This document shows, piece by piece, positions 39,528 to 49,458 of a stretch of 64,000 nucleotides of DNA. Numbering within the stretch: the first letter of the stretch is position 1; every line of letters begins with the position of its first letter. A model generated the notes under the pieces. That model made no database searches and was not told where the DNA came from. It saw only the letters and a list, made by a program, of their open reading frames with translations. The translations under genes were made by a program, and so were the position numbers. Source of the DNA: Tritrichomonas musculus (taxonomy: Eukaryota; Parabasalia; Tritrichomonadida; Tritrichomonadidae); the NCBI GenBank assembly GCA_039105265.1, contig JAPFFF010000028.1, positions 1,054,001 through 1,118,000 of the forward strand, given 5' to 3'.

Positions 39528-42500
39528 TTATATAATATCATTAGCTTTCAATCCTTCCAATGCTGTGATTCTTTTGTCTAGGTCATCAGTTGTATCATGA
39601 TAAACTAAATCATTAATGCCACGTTCACTGATTTTATAATTGACATTATTTGATTTGATGACATATGACACGTTTGATTGTTCATTCATGTTGAATGTCG
39701 TCCATGTCAACGCTGCTAAATTATCATCAATAATATCAACACCACCTTTATTATCTACCCATTCATCACCAGTCAATTGTGGGTCATCATATGGACTAAA
39801 TATTATTTTTAGATTATATGAGCATTGTTTATTGTCATTTGATGTAAAATTAACAATCAAATCTAATGAACCAGAATAAATAGGATGTTCAAATGTTATC
39901 ATTAATAAATTTTGCGATTGGTCATCTGGCAGTGTGCAATTATTAATAGCTACATCAACAAAATCAGATTGTTTGACCATTCCTTGCAAATCTTTTTTAT
40001 ATGCGACACCAGATATTGTATTATTAATATTATCCAATTGATGACATACAACATTAAAACATGGTTTCAATGAATCACGGTAATAAATACAAACATCATT
40101 CAACGTAGCATATGACACAATCATCGCATGCGGATTGTTTGCGCTCTCTTCATTATCATCAGCATATAATGAACTGAATTTTGGTTTAACATGAGCAGCA
40201 TGAATCCATGATTTCAATTTAACATATCCATCAGTGTTTGTCATTCTTGTTCCTTCGAATTGAACAGGTGGTAAATTTTCACTAAAATCAACAGCTGCCA
40301 TTTCAACCTCTGATGCTTCACCACTCGTTGTTGCTAATCTGGTGTATCCGTTATTAATGAAATTCCTAAGTTTTCCCATCCCAATTGATATATATTTACC
40401 TGTTAGCTCAAGAGTGTTTCCAATCGATAACGCAGTTGATGCAGCTGTTAATACTAAAGCAATATCAGTTTTGATGTTCAATGATTTCACTTTACTCTCG
40501 AGATGTGAAACTCTATTTTTGACATCAGACATTTCAACATCTAAATTATCAACTCGCTTTGTTATCTTGTCAACATCATAAACTATGACATCTTGTGTAT
40601 TCGCTACAATATTTAAATCACTTCTCATCGTTGTTATATTATCAGCTGTGATTATTTTTGATGATGTGATATTATAGTCAGTATACAATGTTGTTGCAGC
40701 ATTTGGATTTGGAGAGATTGTGTAAAACTGTTGGTCAATGATATATTTGAAGGGATTTGTTGTTGGGTCCCAATTAATCTCTTCGATTGGTCTCAACATC
40801 TTTCGATTCAAATGTAATGTTATGTCTTTCGTTGTAATATTTGATGCTTCAAACTTAGCTCCTAGTTTTTGAATAACATTTTTTATTGTCTTCAATTTGA
40901 TGTAATATGCTTGTGGTCCGCTGGTGTATTCCTCCAGTGGTTCATTAGTTATATACAAATCACAAACAAATTTATTTGTTATACCTCCAATATTGACGAA
41001 AATATGAAGCTCTTTCATATGATTGATATAACTATTGATGATTTGTTTTTTCAATGCATCACTTTTAGCTTCAACATTAATTGCAACATTTATTTGAGCG
41101 TGATAATAGTTAGCCTCCAAATTACTAAATGAAGTTGTGAATCCACCCAATGATAACATGCTTTTCAATGATGGCAACCCATCACGTGCGACATCAAAAT
41201 GTTCATTATTATCATACAATCCATCAAATGTTATCGCTGTTCGTTTGTCTTCTAATATTTGTTTGAAAACTGTTTTATCATCAGCTGTGTCGATATTGAA
41301 CCAATTTTTGATAATGTAATCATTGAATTCATTTTTTTCAAGCGCAATAACAAAATGTCCCTGTTGGTCCCAATGTTTGACCGCATCTATTGCATCTTCA
41401 GCTTTTGATTTCGCTTGTATATTATCACCAACCCGTTTATCACCATCCCAAGTCAACAGCCAAGTGTTATTAAAACAATGTTCAGTGAATGTAAATTCCA
41501 TGCCTGTTGGTAATGAATAACTATCAGGAATATTAAACGTCATTGAATAATTATCATCAGATTCATTAATATATGACGGTTTATAGAAATATCCAATATT
41601 TGATTCATGCAACTTCAAAGCATTTCTTGCATTAATGATATCGCATTTAATTTCAGGAGTTGTTGATTCAATAGCGTTTTGATTCAAAAGATACATGATT
41701 GATATTTCACCCTGCAGATAACATTTCATTAATTCAATTGATGATTGTTTATCAATAGCTATAAATGGTTCATCATTCCAATCTACAACTTCATGATTAA
41801 CAATATACGTCAGCGGTGTTTGTGAATGAATCGTAATAACTGGACAATATAATTTATTTTCATCAACGTATATATAAAAATCTTTCATAAATGCTCCAGA
41901 CTCATCAATGATTTCATTTTTTCTCAACACAATTCGAAACACATTTAATTTATTTTTTATTGTCTTCAATTTATTTATTGTCGTTGATGGTATGTGTTTG
42001 ATGCTTAATTTCTTACATTCAATCGAATTATAAATATAATCATTAGTGTATACATCTTCATTTTCAATATAATAATATTCATAACCTGGGAACGGTCTAA
42101 AATTGCTTTCAACTGGCTTCAAATCATTAATATCAACGCCATTAATCAATCCATTTACTTGCAAATCATAAGGCATATTCATTTTTCCATAAATCGGTTT
42201 TGATTCATCAAATGGTCTTTGCATCGGGTCATCAATGATAGGTATTGATAAATCTTTTATTTTTTGGCTTGGGTCTACAATATCATATGATTTTTCAGTT
42301 TCATCATTTGGTGGAGCCCATATTTTCGATAACTCAGTTGTCAATGCTGATTTGCCTTCACTGTACACTGTTTCTATTTTATCCAATGGTGCCATAATTT
42401 GTTCTTCATTATCTCCCCAAACTCTAGTGCTAAAATTAGAAAACGATTGCCATATGTTTTGAATCTCTGGATTAATCGTTGATGTTATATATCCATCGAG

Positions 42501-43001
42501 ATTATTAACTGTTCCTGCTAATTCTGTTAATTGGTCATGTAATCCTCCTTCATCCATACAATGACAGCTATTAATATTATTCACAGCATCAATAATAACA
42601 TTAACAACATTACTAATTTCAAACATATTTGAATTCGTCCATTGCCATAATTCCAACAATGCATTTGATGATGTTTTAACATTTTTGTCAATCACATTTA
42701 GTTTATCATTAGCGTATTTCAAACTATGATATGTTATTAATGCTTTCAATACTTCATTCACTCCACTTAATGCTGTTTTCTTCAAATATTCAGGGTCGTT
42801 TGTTCCAGTTGATACCAAATCATTAACTTCATCCTTGTTGTAAATACAATTGAATTTAATTGTATTATCATCATCATTAGTTATATTTATTTGTTCGTTT
42901 CCTTCATCATCTTCACCAACAAAAATCTTAAATCCCTTATCATTAAATATTTCTGTTTCTTTAGATTTATAAGCATACAACGCAATTGTCATTTTATTCA
43001 T
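39528..43001 (-). CDS. Very large structural-type element protein
   Basis: 1,157 residues, the largest frame in the element and unbroken until a TAA at 39528-39530. The N-terminal 300 residues include short coiled coils; the middle is beta-rich; near 790-850 there is a heptad stretch (VDKITKRVDNLDVEMSDVKN) and a Gly/Ala hydrophobic segment (ALVLTAASTALSIGNTLELT); the C-terminus ends in another short coiled coil. No enzyme motif. Its ATG is 9 bp from the divergent gene at 43011. The downstream frame continues without a break into the fibre gene. Inferred: virion surface or tail-like structural protein. Confidence 0.8.
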   Translation of the reverse strand: MNKMTIALYAYKSKETEIFNDKGFKIFVGEDDEGNEQINITNDDDNTIKFNCIYNKDEVNDLVSTGTNDPEYLKKTALSGVNEVLKALITYHSLKYANDKLNVIDKNVKTSSNALLELWQWTNSNMFEISNVVNVIIDAVNNINSCHCMDEGGLHDQLTELAGTVNNLDGYITSTINPEIQNIWQSFSNFSTRVWGDNEEQIMAPLDKIETVYSEGKSALTTELSKIWAPPNDETEKSYDIVDPSQKIKDLSIPIIDDPMQRPFDESKPIYGKMNMPYDLQVNGLINGVDINDLKPVESNFRPFPGYEYYYIENEDVYTNDYIYNSIECKKLSIKHIPSTTINKLKTIKNKLNVFRIVLRKNEIIDESGAFMKDFYIYVDENKLYCPVITIHSQTPLTYIVNHEVVDWNDEPFIAIDKQSSIELMKCYLQGEISIMYLLNQNAIESTTPEIKCDIINARNALKLHESNIGYFYKPSYINESDDNYSMTFNIPDSYSLPTGMEFTFTEHCFNNTWLLTWDGDKRVGDNIQAKSKAEDAIDAVKHWDQQGHFVIALEKNEFNDYIIKNWFNIDTADDKTVFKQILEDKRTAITFDGLYDNNEHFDVARDGLPSLKSMLSLGGFTTSFSNLEANYYHAQINVAINVEAKSDALKKQIINSYINHMKELHIFVNIGGITNKFVCDLYITNEPLEEYTSGPQAYYIKLKTIKNVIQKLGAKFEASNITTKDITLHLNRKMLRPIEEINWDPTTNPFKYIIDQQFYTISPNPNAATTLYTDYNITSSKIITADNITTMRSDLNIVANTQDVIVYDVDKITKRVDNLDVEMSDVKNRVSHLESKVKSLNIKTDIALVLTAASTALSIGNTLELTGKYISIGMGKLRNFINNGYTRLATTSGEASEVEMAAVDFSENLPPVQFEGTRMTNTDGYVKLKSWIHAAHVKPKFSSLYADDNEESANNPHAMIVSYATLNDVCIYYRDSLKPCFNVVCHQLDNINNTISGVAYKKDLQGMVKQSDFVDVAINNCTLPDDQSQNLLMITFEHPIYSGSLDLIVNFTSNDNKQCSYNLKIIFSPYDDPQLTGDEWVDNKGGVDIIDDNLAALTWTTFNMNEQSNVSYVIKSNNVNYKISERGINDLVYHDTTDDLDKRITALEGLKANDII

Positions 43002-43010
43002 TATTAAATT
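43002..43010. promoter_or_regulatory. 9-bp gap between two divergent start codons
   Basis: The A of the - strand ATG is 43001 and the A of the + strand ATG is 43011. Any promoter or 5' leader for either gene must therefore lie inside the coding sequence of the other. Confidence 0.6.
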
Positions 43011-43769
43011 ATGTTATATTCTGTTCATTCGAAACCATCTGATTATAGCACAGTATCATTAAACATTGACATTCCATGGAAATGTAGTTATATCAAATAT
43101 TATATTTCATCCATTAACACAATGTCAAATATTTTATATTCAACGACTGATGACACTTTTGAATTTACTGATGATGAAGGACAATTAATAAAAATAAAAT
43201 TTGAAAATAAATATTCATATGAAATCAAAGAATTAATTAAAAAAATGAATTCAACACAAATGAAAAATGATGATTGTGTCAATATTATAACATTTAGTGT
43301 AAACGCTGACAATACAATCACTATGCTTTCAACAAAAGACATAACCATAAAATCCATCAGTCATCGAATACAACTATTAACTGGACTATATAACACCACA
43401 CTACCAATTGAAATCAAAAATAACACACCATTCGTGATTCATGATTTACCAATTTTAAATTATGCAAATAAATTATATCTCGTATCACTTCAAGGTCAGC
43501 CAGTTTATAGTTCAATTGGTGAAAAAGATTACACGCCATCAGTAATTGCAAACATTGATTCAATGATTTTAAATCAAGCTCCACTCATTGTTAACTATGA
43601 CCAGACAAAGCCGATAAAAATATAAACTAATAGCGATTCATTAAAATATCTTGAAATGCGTCTCGTTGATTTTATGTATCAGCCAATTAAATTAATGAGT
43701 CCATTATTCATCACAATCAAAATCAAACCATCAACTGATGCAAACGTTGGAGATATCATAAGTAAATAA
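43011..43769 (+). CDS. Putative minor capsid/penton-like protein with one in-frame TAA
   Basis: 204 codons to a TAA at 43623-43625, then 48 more sense codons in the same frame to TAA at 43767-43769. The tail contains an ATG at 43656 and a clear beta-strand pattern (MRLVDFMYQPIKL, SPLFITIKIKP). The first part is beta-rich, with YYISSINTMSNILYS, YSYEIKELIKKMN, ITIKSISHRIQLLTG and LYLVSLQGQPVY. The order (helix, LLG-like turn, LVS strand, closing strands) looks like one continuous single-domain structural protein whose last strands follow the stop. A role as minor capsid protein is inferred from context and pattern only. Confidence 0.6.
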
Positions 43770-43771
43770 AT

Positions 43772-44056
43772 TTATTTATGTTCTTCAATTTGTTTCTTCA
43801 TTTCTATCAATTCATTTTTTTTACGTTGACGATATTCTTTCTGTTGTCTCTTCCTTGCTTCCTTTCTCTCTTCATCATTAGCGTATTTGCTTTTTCTTCC
43901 TCGCTTAACTTCTGGTTGTGGTTTTGGTTTATCTTCAAATTGTAGATTTTCAATAGACTTTGATTTTGACATGGATTTAATGATAGGCGTTTGATTGAAT
44001 TGATTTAAATCTAATTTATTATTTTCAGTCATTTTAGACATCAATAAAAAAATCAT
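43772..44056 (-). CDS. Small basic protein with bZIP-like basic stretch
   Basis: 94 residues from the first ATG; later in-frame ATGs at 44041 and 44032 are possible because the first overlaps the neighbouring gene's end. The C-terminal half (KRGRKSKYANDEERKEARKR, then QQKEYRQRKKNELIEMKKQI) is a continuous basic-then-helical segment, like the basic region of DNA-binding leucine-zipper proteins, and similar patterns occur in other large DNA viruses. Inferred: DNA-binding or regulatory protein of the element. Confidence 0.65.
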   Translation of the reverse strand: MIFLLMSKMTENNKLDLNQFNQTPIIKSMSKSKSIENLQFEDKPKPQPEVKRGRKSKYANDEERKEARKRQQKEYRQRKKNELIEMKKQIEEHK

Positions 44057-44294
44057 TATTATTTTTGGTTGGGTTATAAATCAATCTATATGTTCGACCA
44101 TTACAACATTCATCTATTATATACTCATCAATATTAAACGTTTCATCAGTGAACATTTTTATTTTTGTCTCTTCTTTCAATTTTTTCATTTGTGGACTCA
44201 ACGTTTTATCATCTCGTTTCAACAGCTCACTCAATGGTTGAAAATAAATTAATTCGATTCGTTCGTAATCGATTGGGTCAGTTAGTCGTTTCAT
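44034..44294 (-). CDS. Small element protein sharing its first ten codons with the left-end gene
   Basis: 86 residues. The leader and codons 1-10 lie in the inner inverted repeat and are identical to those of the 338-residue gene at 25014; the remainder is unrelated. Contains SPQMKKLKEETKIKMF and NIDEYIIDECCNGRTY. It overlaps the next gene by 23 bp. No family was recognised. Confidence 0.6.
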   Translation of the reverse strand: MKRLTDPIDYERIELIYFQPLSELLKRDDKTLSPQMKKLKEETKIKMFTDETFNIDEYIIDECCNGRTYRLIYNPTKNNNDFFIDV

Positions 44295-44325
44295 TTATGA
44301 TATCAATAAATTATATTTCATTCAT
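44265..44325. repeat. Inner inverted repeat, right copy
   Basis: Inverse copy of 24983-25043. It lies about 500 bp from the outer right repeat, whereas the left copy lies about 156 bp from the outer left one; the extra length on the right is the HNH endonuclease gene. Confidence 0.88.
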
Positions 44326-44414
44326 GCATCATCTGATGAATGACAATTTATGAATATCATTTGTTGTATCAATTGTTGAAACATCACCAACAGCTCTGAC
44401 ATCGAGGTTATACA

Positions 44415-44723
44415 TTAAAATTTCCTTGGGTGGTCATATGATAAGTTTTCAAGATGATTATCAAGTTTGTCTCCATTAATATGATATACAAGCTTTTTAT
44501 TATTAGGATTGGGTATAAACTGATGAGCTATCAATCGATGTTTTAAACATTTCTTTCCATTCAGAATTACTATTATTCCATCTTGTGTTTTATTCACACC
44601 ATAATTCATTTTCATTGTGTGCTTATTTCTGATATCATATGGATATTGGTTCATTATTTCATAATCATTTTCAAAACCAATCAATGGAACATATTCGGCT
44701 GAGGTTGAGGTTGAGGTTGTCAT
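44415..44723 (-). CDS. NUMOD4/HNH homing-type endonuclease
   Basis: 102 residues. The N-terminal YVPLIGFENDYEIMNQYPYD matches the NUMOD4 pattern (W/Y-x-P-I-x-G-y-E-x-x-Y-x-I-S/N). The C-terminal HRLIAHQFIPNP with a following YHINGDKLDNHLENL is an HNH_3 ββα-metal motif (His62, His67, His81, Asn89-His90, Asn93). It lies between the outer and inner right-end repeats and has no counterpart on the left. Known: free-standing HNH enzymes spread by cutting alleles that lack them. Inferred: a selfish gene riding the element, or a resolving nuclease recruited at its end. Confidence 0.85.
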   Translation of the reverse strand: MTTSTSTSAEYVPLIGFENDYEIMNQYPYDIRNKHTMKMNYGVNKTQDGIIVILNGKKCLKHRLIAHQFIPNPNNKKLVYHINGDKLDNHLENLSYDHPRKF

Positions 44724-44829
44724 TTATGTATTGATAAAAAATTAAAAAATAAAAAATTTTGGTCAATTTTGGTCTCCCAAAAAACATTGCTAATTGATTG
44801 TCATTTTGTCATTTTCGTTATTAAAATCA

Positions 44830-44890
44830 ACAAAAAGTGTGAGTTTCGTATGGATAGTGTGGTGTAAAACACCCACTATCCTATACTACT
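44830..44890. repeat. Right terminal inverted repeat
   Basis: Partner of 24766-24826 with about 11 mismatches in 61 bp. It donates the stop codon that now ends the detached 5' half of the host gene. Confidence 0.9.
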
Positions 44891-45286
44891 ATTATCTTGA
44901 GTTTGTTTGTTTGATAACGAAGCGTTCGAATTTAAAAGAGAATTGTTATGTAAATCACTGTTAGTTTGTATAATTGGAGAGCTTGTTTGAGATTTAGGGA
45001 AAGATATTATGAAACAATTATCAATATTTGGTTTAGTTATCCATGATTTGTTAAAATCTTCTGGAGATTTGCTTTGCGAATCGCTTTTATTTGGTAAAAT
45101 TGGGGAACTTTGTTGTGTGTTGTCCAGCAGATATTTTTCTAACAAAACTAAATGATTTTTTAATTTCTTAATGACTCTCTTTTGTTCATCATTTTTGAAT
45201 GGAAAAGGTGGTTGAAAAGAACCGGGAATTGAATTTGAAATATCAATGTGAGGAAAAATATGAAACAATTTCTCAAAGAAACTCAT
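44891..45286 (-). pseudogene. 5' part of the interrupted 126-bp-repeat host gene
   Basis: Starts with an ATG at 45286 and encodes about 90 unique residues (MSFFEKLFHIFPHIDIS, then a charged helix DEQKRVIKKLKNHLVLLEKYL) followed by one 42-residue repeat unit. After QDN the frame runs into the element's right terminal repeat and stops at 44876. Together with 23939-24765 it forms one gene in the allele without the element. The product's role is unknown. Confidence 0.85.
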
Positions 45287-46368
45287 ATAACTTTTGGAAA
45301 AAATAAATTCACCTTTTAGGTCAAAAAAAATTTACCTGTTAGGTCAAATTGGTTCATATCACTTGTGATATGAAATATCAATCCAACGAATTACGCGTTA
45401 TTTCGGTACAAAATATAATATATTTATATAATTATATTTGAAAAAGTAATAATAAAATAAAAATAATAATATTTTTTTTTGAATTAAAATAGCCAGATTT
45501 GGATTCAATTTTTTGGAAAAAAATAATCTATCTTTATCTTAAATTCCTCTCGAAAAATATGCCTTTTTTATATTATATTTATCATTAATACTATCATTTA
45601 AAAATTATATTTTGAAATAAAAATGATCTGTCGAGTGGATAGAAGTTTCCATACCTTTAATTATTCTCTTTCATTTTTCCTCAATATTTGGAATTTTTAT
45701 GCTATCAATACATACAATCATCATTATTCCTTCTTTCCTATTTTACTATTCATATTCTCCTGATTTTTTTTATTTGGATCTTTTGTTTACGTTATTATAC
45801 TCTTTTTAATCTTAAATTTTAAATTTTTTTACGTTATTTTACTCTTTTTAATTTTGGTCAAAAAGTTAATAGTAATTATAATAAAATTATCAAAAAGTTG
45901 TTTATCAAAAAGCTACGTATCAAAAAGCTTCCATTGAATTTTCACTTTTTGAGAACACCGTGATGGTCACTTCACCATCACAGCGTGCTAACTTTTTGGT
46001 CCCATTCAATATTTAAACAATTTCAAAGAAACTGAAAGCTTGTTTACTAAAAGTAATTATGGGGGTTCATGTTTATCAAAATATAATATATAAAATTCTC
46101 AAAACAAAACATTTTATCTAATATTATCATTTTTGTCTATATATATTAATCAACAATTCTGAGAAGATTTGGTTTGATCATAACTTGTAATAACCAGCAT
46201 TTGTTCTCTTTTTAAACTTCTGTTCTTATAATGATTTTCATTCAGGAAATAAATATTATCAGCAAAAAGTGGAACTTTTTTATCGGTAAAATCTTGACAT
46301 GATTATTTTTATATGTAACCATTTTATTTTCAATTTATAAAATTTTTATCTACCTTTTTTATCGAGCA
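45287..46368. other. Intergenic region with small inverted repeats
   Basis: Holds TTCATATCAC-TT-GTGATATGAA (45353-45374) upstream of the interrupted gene, three TATCAAAAAG strings near 45885-45930, and the hairpin GTGATGGT ... ACCATCAC (45960-45981). No gene was recognised. Confidence 0.55.
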
Positions 46369-48814
46369 ATGACTGAAGGAGATTCTTTTAAGTTAATATT
46401 CAGGTCAAAAACTTATTCAATTCCGCAAAATTTTCCATATTTATCTGATGTTAATGGCCAAATATATAATACACTATTAACAACTAAAAGATATAATGTT
46501 AAATCAAATGTTAGAGAAGATGTTTTTCTATCTTTTATAAATAACTGGACCAGTCAAGAGGTTCCGATTTTTAGTATAGATAACATTAACGATTTTGAAA
46601 TTTTAAGCCAAGAATTCGATAGAATGAAGAATTTAATTCAAGTATTCAAAAAGCATACACCGGCATTTGAGTTCTCTTATATAATGAATAACAACTTAAA
46701 TTTTCAAAAAAGAATTAGATCTGATACAGCAAAACTTCAAAATCAAACTCAATTATTCATGAATATATATGCCAAATTTAGATTCCGAACCAAAACTAAT
46801 GGAATTGTGTACAAAAATTAGTAGCAAAAGTGTTGAAGATTACATTTTAATTTTCTTGAGTGAATTCAATGAAACAGAAAATAAAAGAGTTGAAATTGAC
46901 CAAATTGTCTATGAAATCATCGAGCATGAAAAAACCGCAATTTTATTCAAATGTCAAAGCAATGAAAAAGAAATCATGATTCCAAAAACAGTAACATACA
47001 AAGACCAACAATACATTGTAAAGAAAATCTCTGCAAGATCATTTTATTCAAATAAAACAATAAAAACAATTTCGTTCCCAGCTGATTCAGCCGTTCAAAT
47101 TATTGGAAAAGAATCATTTTCATATTCGAGTATTGAAATGATTTTAATTCCATCAAAAGTGACAACAATTGAAGAAGAAGCCTTCTATAATTGTGATTCT
47201 TTAAAAAAAGTCACTTTTCAGCCAGATTCAGAAATTTATTTGATTGGCAAAAGAGCCTTTTCACACACAAATTTTGAAGAAATTTCAATTGCATCTGATT
47301 CGTTGCAAATTGGCGAAGAAGTTTTTGCAGACTGTAAAAGTCTTAAAGTTGCCTCTTTTGAAAAGATACATTCAATTGGTGCATTTGCATTTAAGAATTC
47401 AGAAATTGAAAAAATTTTCATTTCTTCGAGTGTTGTCGAGCTCAAAAATGGCTGGCTTAAAGAAGCGAATTTCATTCAAGATATAAAAATTATACAGGCT
47501 GAAATCGAGAACATCAAACAATATCAAAATGATGACTTCATTATTGGCAAAAGTGACACTTTTTGTGAAAATTATGATATCCTTTTGTTTGCAAGTAAAA
47601 GCATTAAAACTGTCACAATTCCTTCTTTTATAAAGCGAATTGGTGAGTGTGCATTTGCATTTTGTGAGAATCTCGAAGAAGTGATTTTTCATGAAGATAG
47701 TGAATTGATATTAATTGATGAAAAAGCTTTTTATGATTCTTCAATCAAAAGCATTTCTATTCCGTCACATGTGACTGAAATTTGTGATCGAGCTTTTGCA
47801 TGTGAAGACCTTCAAACTGTGAATTTTGCTCCTGATTCTGAATTGCAAGTCATTGGATTTGCTGCTTTTAGTTCAAGCGGGATCAAAAGCATTTCAATTC
47901 CAGCGACGGTTACTAATATTAGTTTTTTATCCTTTGATTGTCGACAACTTGAAAACGTCACTTTTTGTGATGATTCAAAATTGAGAGTAATTGAACAAGG
48001 AGCTTTTTCATTCTCTGGTATTCATAGAATATCTATTCCACCAACTGCTGTTGATGTTGGTAAAAGCATGTCTGCCTGCACGTGGGAAATGGAAGAGGTG
48101 ACAATCAAAGGGAAAAATCCTTTTTATTACGCAATTGAAAATGGCCAAATTTTGATTGGCAAATCGAACTTATTGAGTGATGATTTTGACTTTCTTTATT
48201 TCGTGAATAAGAAAAAGAAAAGTGTCACAATTCCTTCATATGTCAAGGTGATTGGGCCATATGTAATGGAGCATTGTAAATCACTCAAAAAAGTTGAATT
48301 TCAAAAGGATTCAAAATTGGTATCAATTCAAGCATCCGCTTTTGAATTCTCTTCAATCGTGAAAATCACTTTGCCACAGTCTCTTGTGAAGATCGGATAT
48401 CACGCGTTCATCGGTTGCAGGAATTTGCAAATTGTCAATTTTAGTGATGTGTTGAATTCAAATTTGAAAATAATAGGTGAAGCTGCTTTCTACAATTGTG
48501 ACAAGTTGATGCATTTTGCTTTTCCTTCTTCATTGGAAGTAATTAAAAAAGCTGCTTTCCAAAATTGTGAATGCCTTCAAAAAGTGGTATTCCCTGTTGA
48601 CTCAAGATTAAGAATTATAGAGAAAAATGCTTTCTCGGGCTCTTCTATAAAAAGCATAAAAATTCCACTTTCCGTTCAAAGAATTGGAAAAAATGCATTT
48701 TCCCCCTGTAGTAGTCTTTTAATTATTGAAATCGATGAAAAATCAAAATTATCTTTGGACCCTTTAGAAGTATTTTCAAAAAAATCAATTTTAATGAAGC
48801 CAGTAAATAAATAA
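46369..48814 (+). CDS. BspA-like leucine-rich repeat protein, frame broken near a TA repeat
   Basis: The first frame (46369-46821, 150 codons) encodes a trichomonad N-terminal domain (FRSKTYSIPQNFPYLSDVNG). The second frame (46769-48814, 681 codons) encodes the rest and then some 20 BspA/TpLRR units of about 23 residues (IxxxAFxxCxxLxxVxFPxxS). The frames meet at GAATATATATGCC (46761-46773); a 2-bp change in the TA run would join them into one protein of about 815 residues. No signal peptide or membrane segment. Known: BspA-like proteins are abundant in trichomonads and often surface-associated, but this one looks cytoplasmic. Alternatively the second ATG is the real start. Confidence 0.75.
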
Positions 48815-49458
48815 ATAGCATTTATTTTAAAATTATATTAATATATCCAGTCATACTTTTTTGTTTTGTTTTGTTTTTTTCAATACATGAACTTGATAAC
48901 TTAAAAAAGTTGTTTAAAAAAAGTAATGATCTTCCTAATTTTATATTTTCAATGAATTCACTGAAGTAGATTCTTCATTTGTGAGGATGTTTTACATAAG
49001 TAATTAAAAATTATTATTTTTAAAATTGGTGGCGATTTGGGAAAAAGTATTTAAATCATTCATTCACTTGATCAATTTTGCACTTTTTTGTGGAAAGCAT
49101 ACGTTTCACTGATTGGTTACTTTATGAATTCAATAACGACTTATTTTTATTGTTAGGAAAGCAACAAAGCAATCAAAGTCAAATTAGCTGAATGCGATAT
49201 TAATCTTTATGAAGGTATAGAAATCATTTTATTCAACAATATGCAATTTTGAGAAGCAATAAAGTCTTCTTGAAAATGAATTGAATCAAAATTTAAATCT
49301 TCTTTATCTTCTCTTTATTATAAGAGATTTATGGTTCTCTGGTGCTACTTTTTCTGATTAAAAAAAAAAAAATGTAGATTTGAAATAAGCTAATAAATTA
49401 TTTATAAATAAACAATTTGCATGATCATCATTATAAAAAAAAAAAAAAGTTATTTTTT
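48815..49458. other. Intergenic region between convergent genes
   Basis: Gene-free, with two A-runs (near 49360 and 49436). No repeat or RNA gene was recognised. Confidence 0.4.

Larger units (their letters stand above)
24766..44890. mobile_element. Polinton/Maverick-type virus-like element, 20,125 bp
   Basis: Bounded by imperfect terminal inverted repeats (both ends start AGT) and a perfect 5-bp duplication ATTAT (24761-24765 and 44891-44895). It carries a retroviral-type integrase, FtsK/HerA-type packaging ATPase, a double-jelly-roll-type major capsid protein, a primase and SF3 helicase, a fibre-like protein, an HNH endonuclease and several unrecognised genes. Left-half genes are on +, right-half genes mostly on -. 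No DNA polymerase B and no adenain-like protease were found among the open frames. Known: Polintons have 5-6 bp duplications and PolB; polinton-like viruses and virophages can use primase-helicase instead. One integrase residue and three in-frame stops suggest damage or unusual expression. Confidence 0.93.

Noticed and set aside
28095-44294. A TAA-to-Gln genetic code in the element
   Set aside because: Only three internal TAAs occur in about 20 kb, while most genes end cleanly at TAA before leaders of the next gene; a general reassignment would leave far more.
24766-44890. Classical PolB Maverick or a giant-virus fragment
   Set aside because: No PolB motifs were seen, and terminal repeats, target duplication and gene content fit a self-contained element.
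24766-44890. CRISPR-like arrays
   Set aside because: Tandem repeats here are coding or iteron-like without unique equal-length spacers, and no Cas-like genes occur.
44876-44890. Codons after QDN as part of the host protein
   Set aside because: They read the element's right terminal repeat (SSIG then stop) and are a by-product of insertion.
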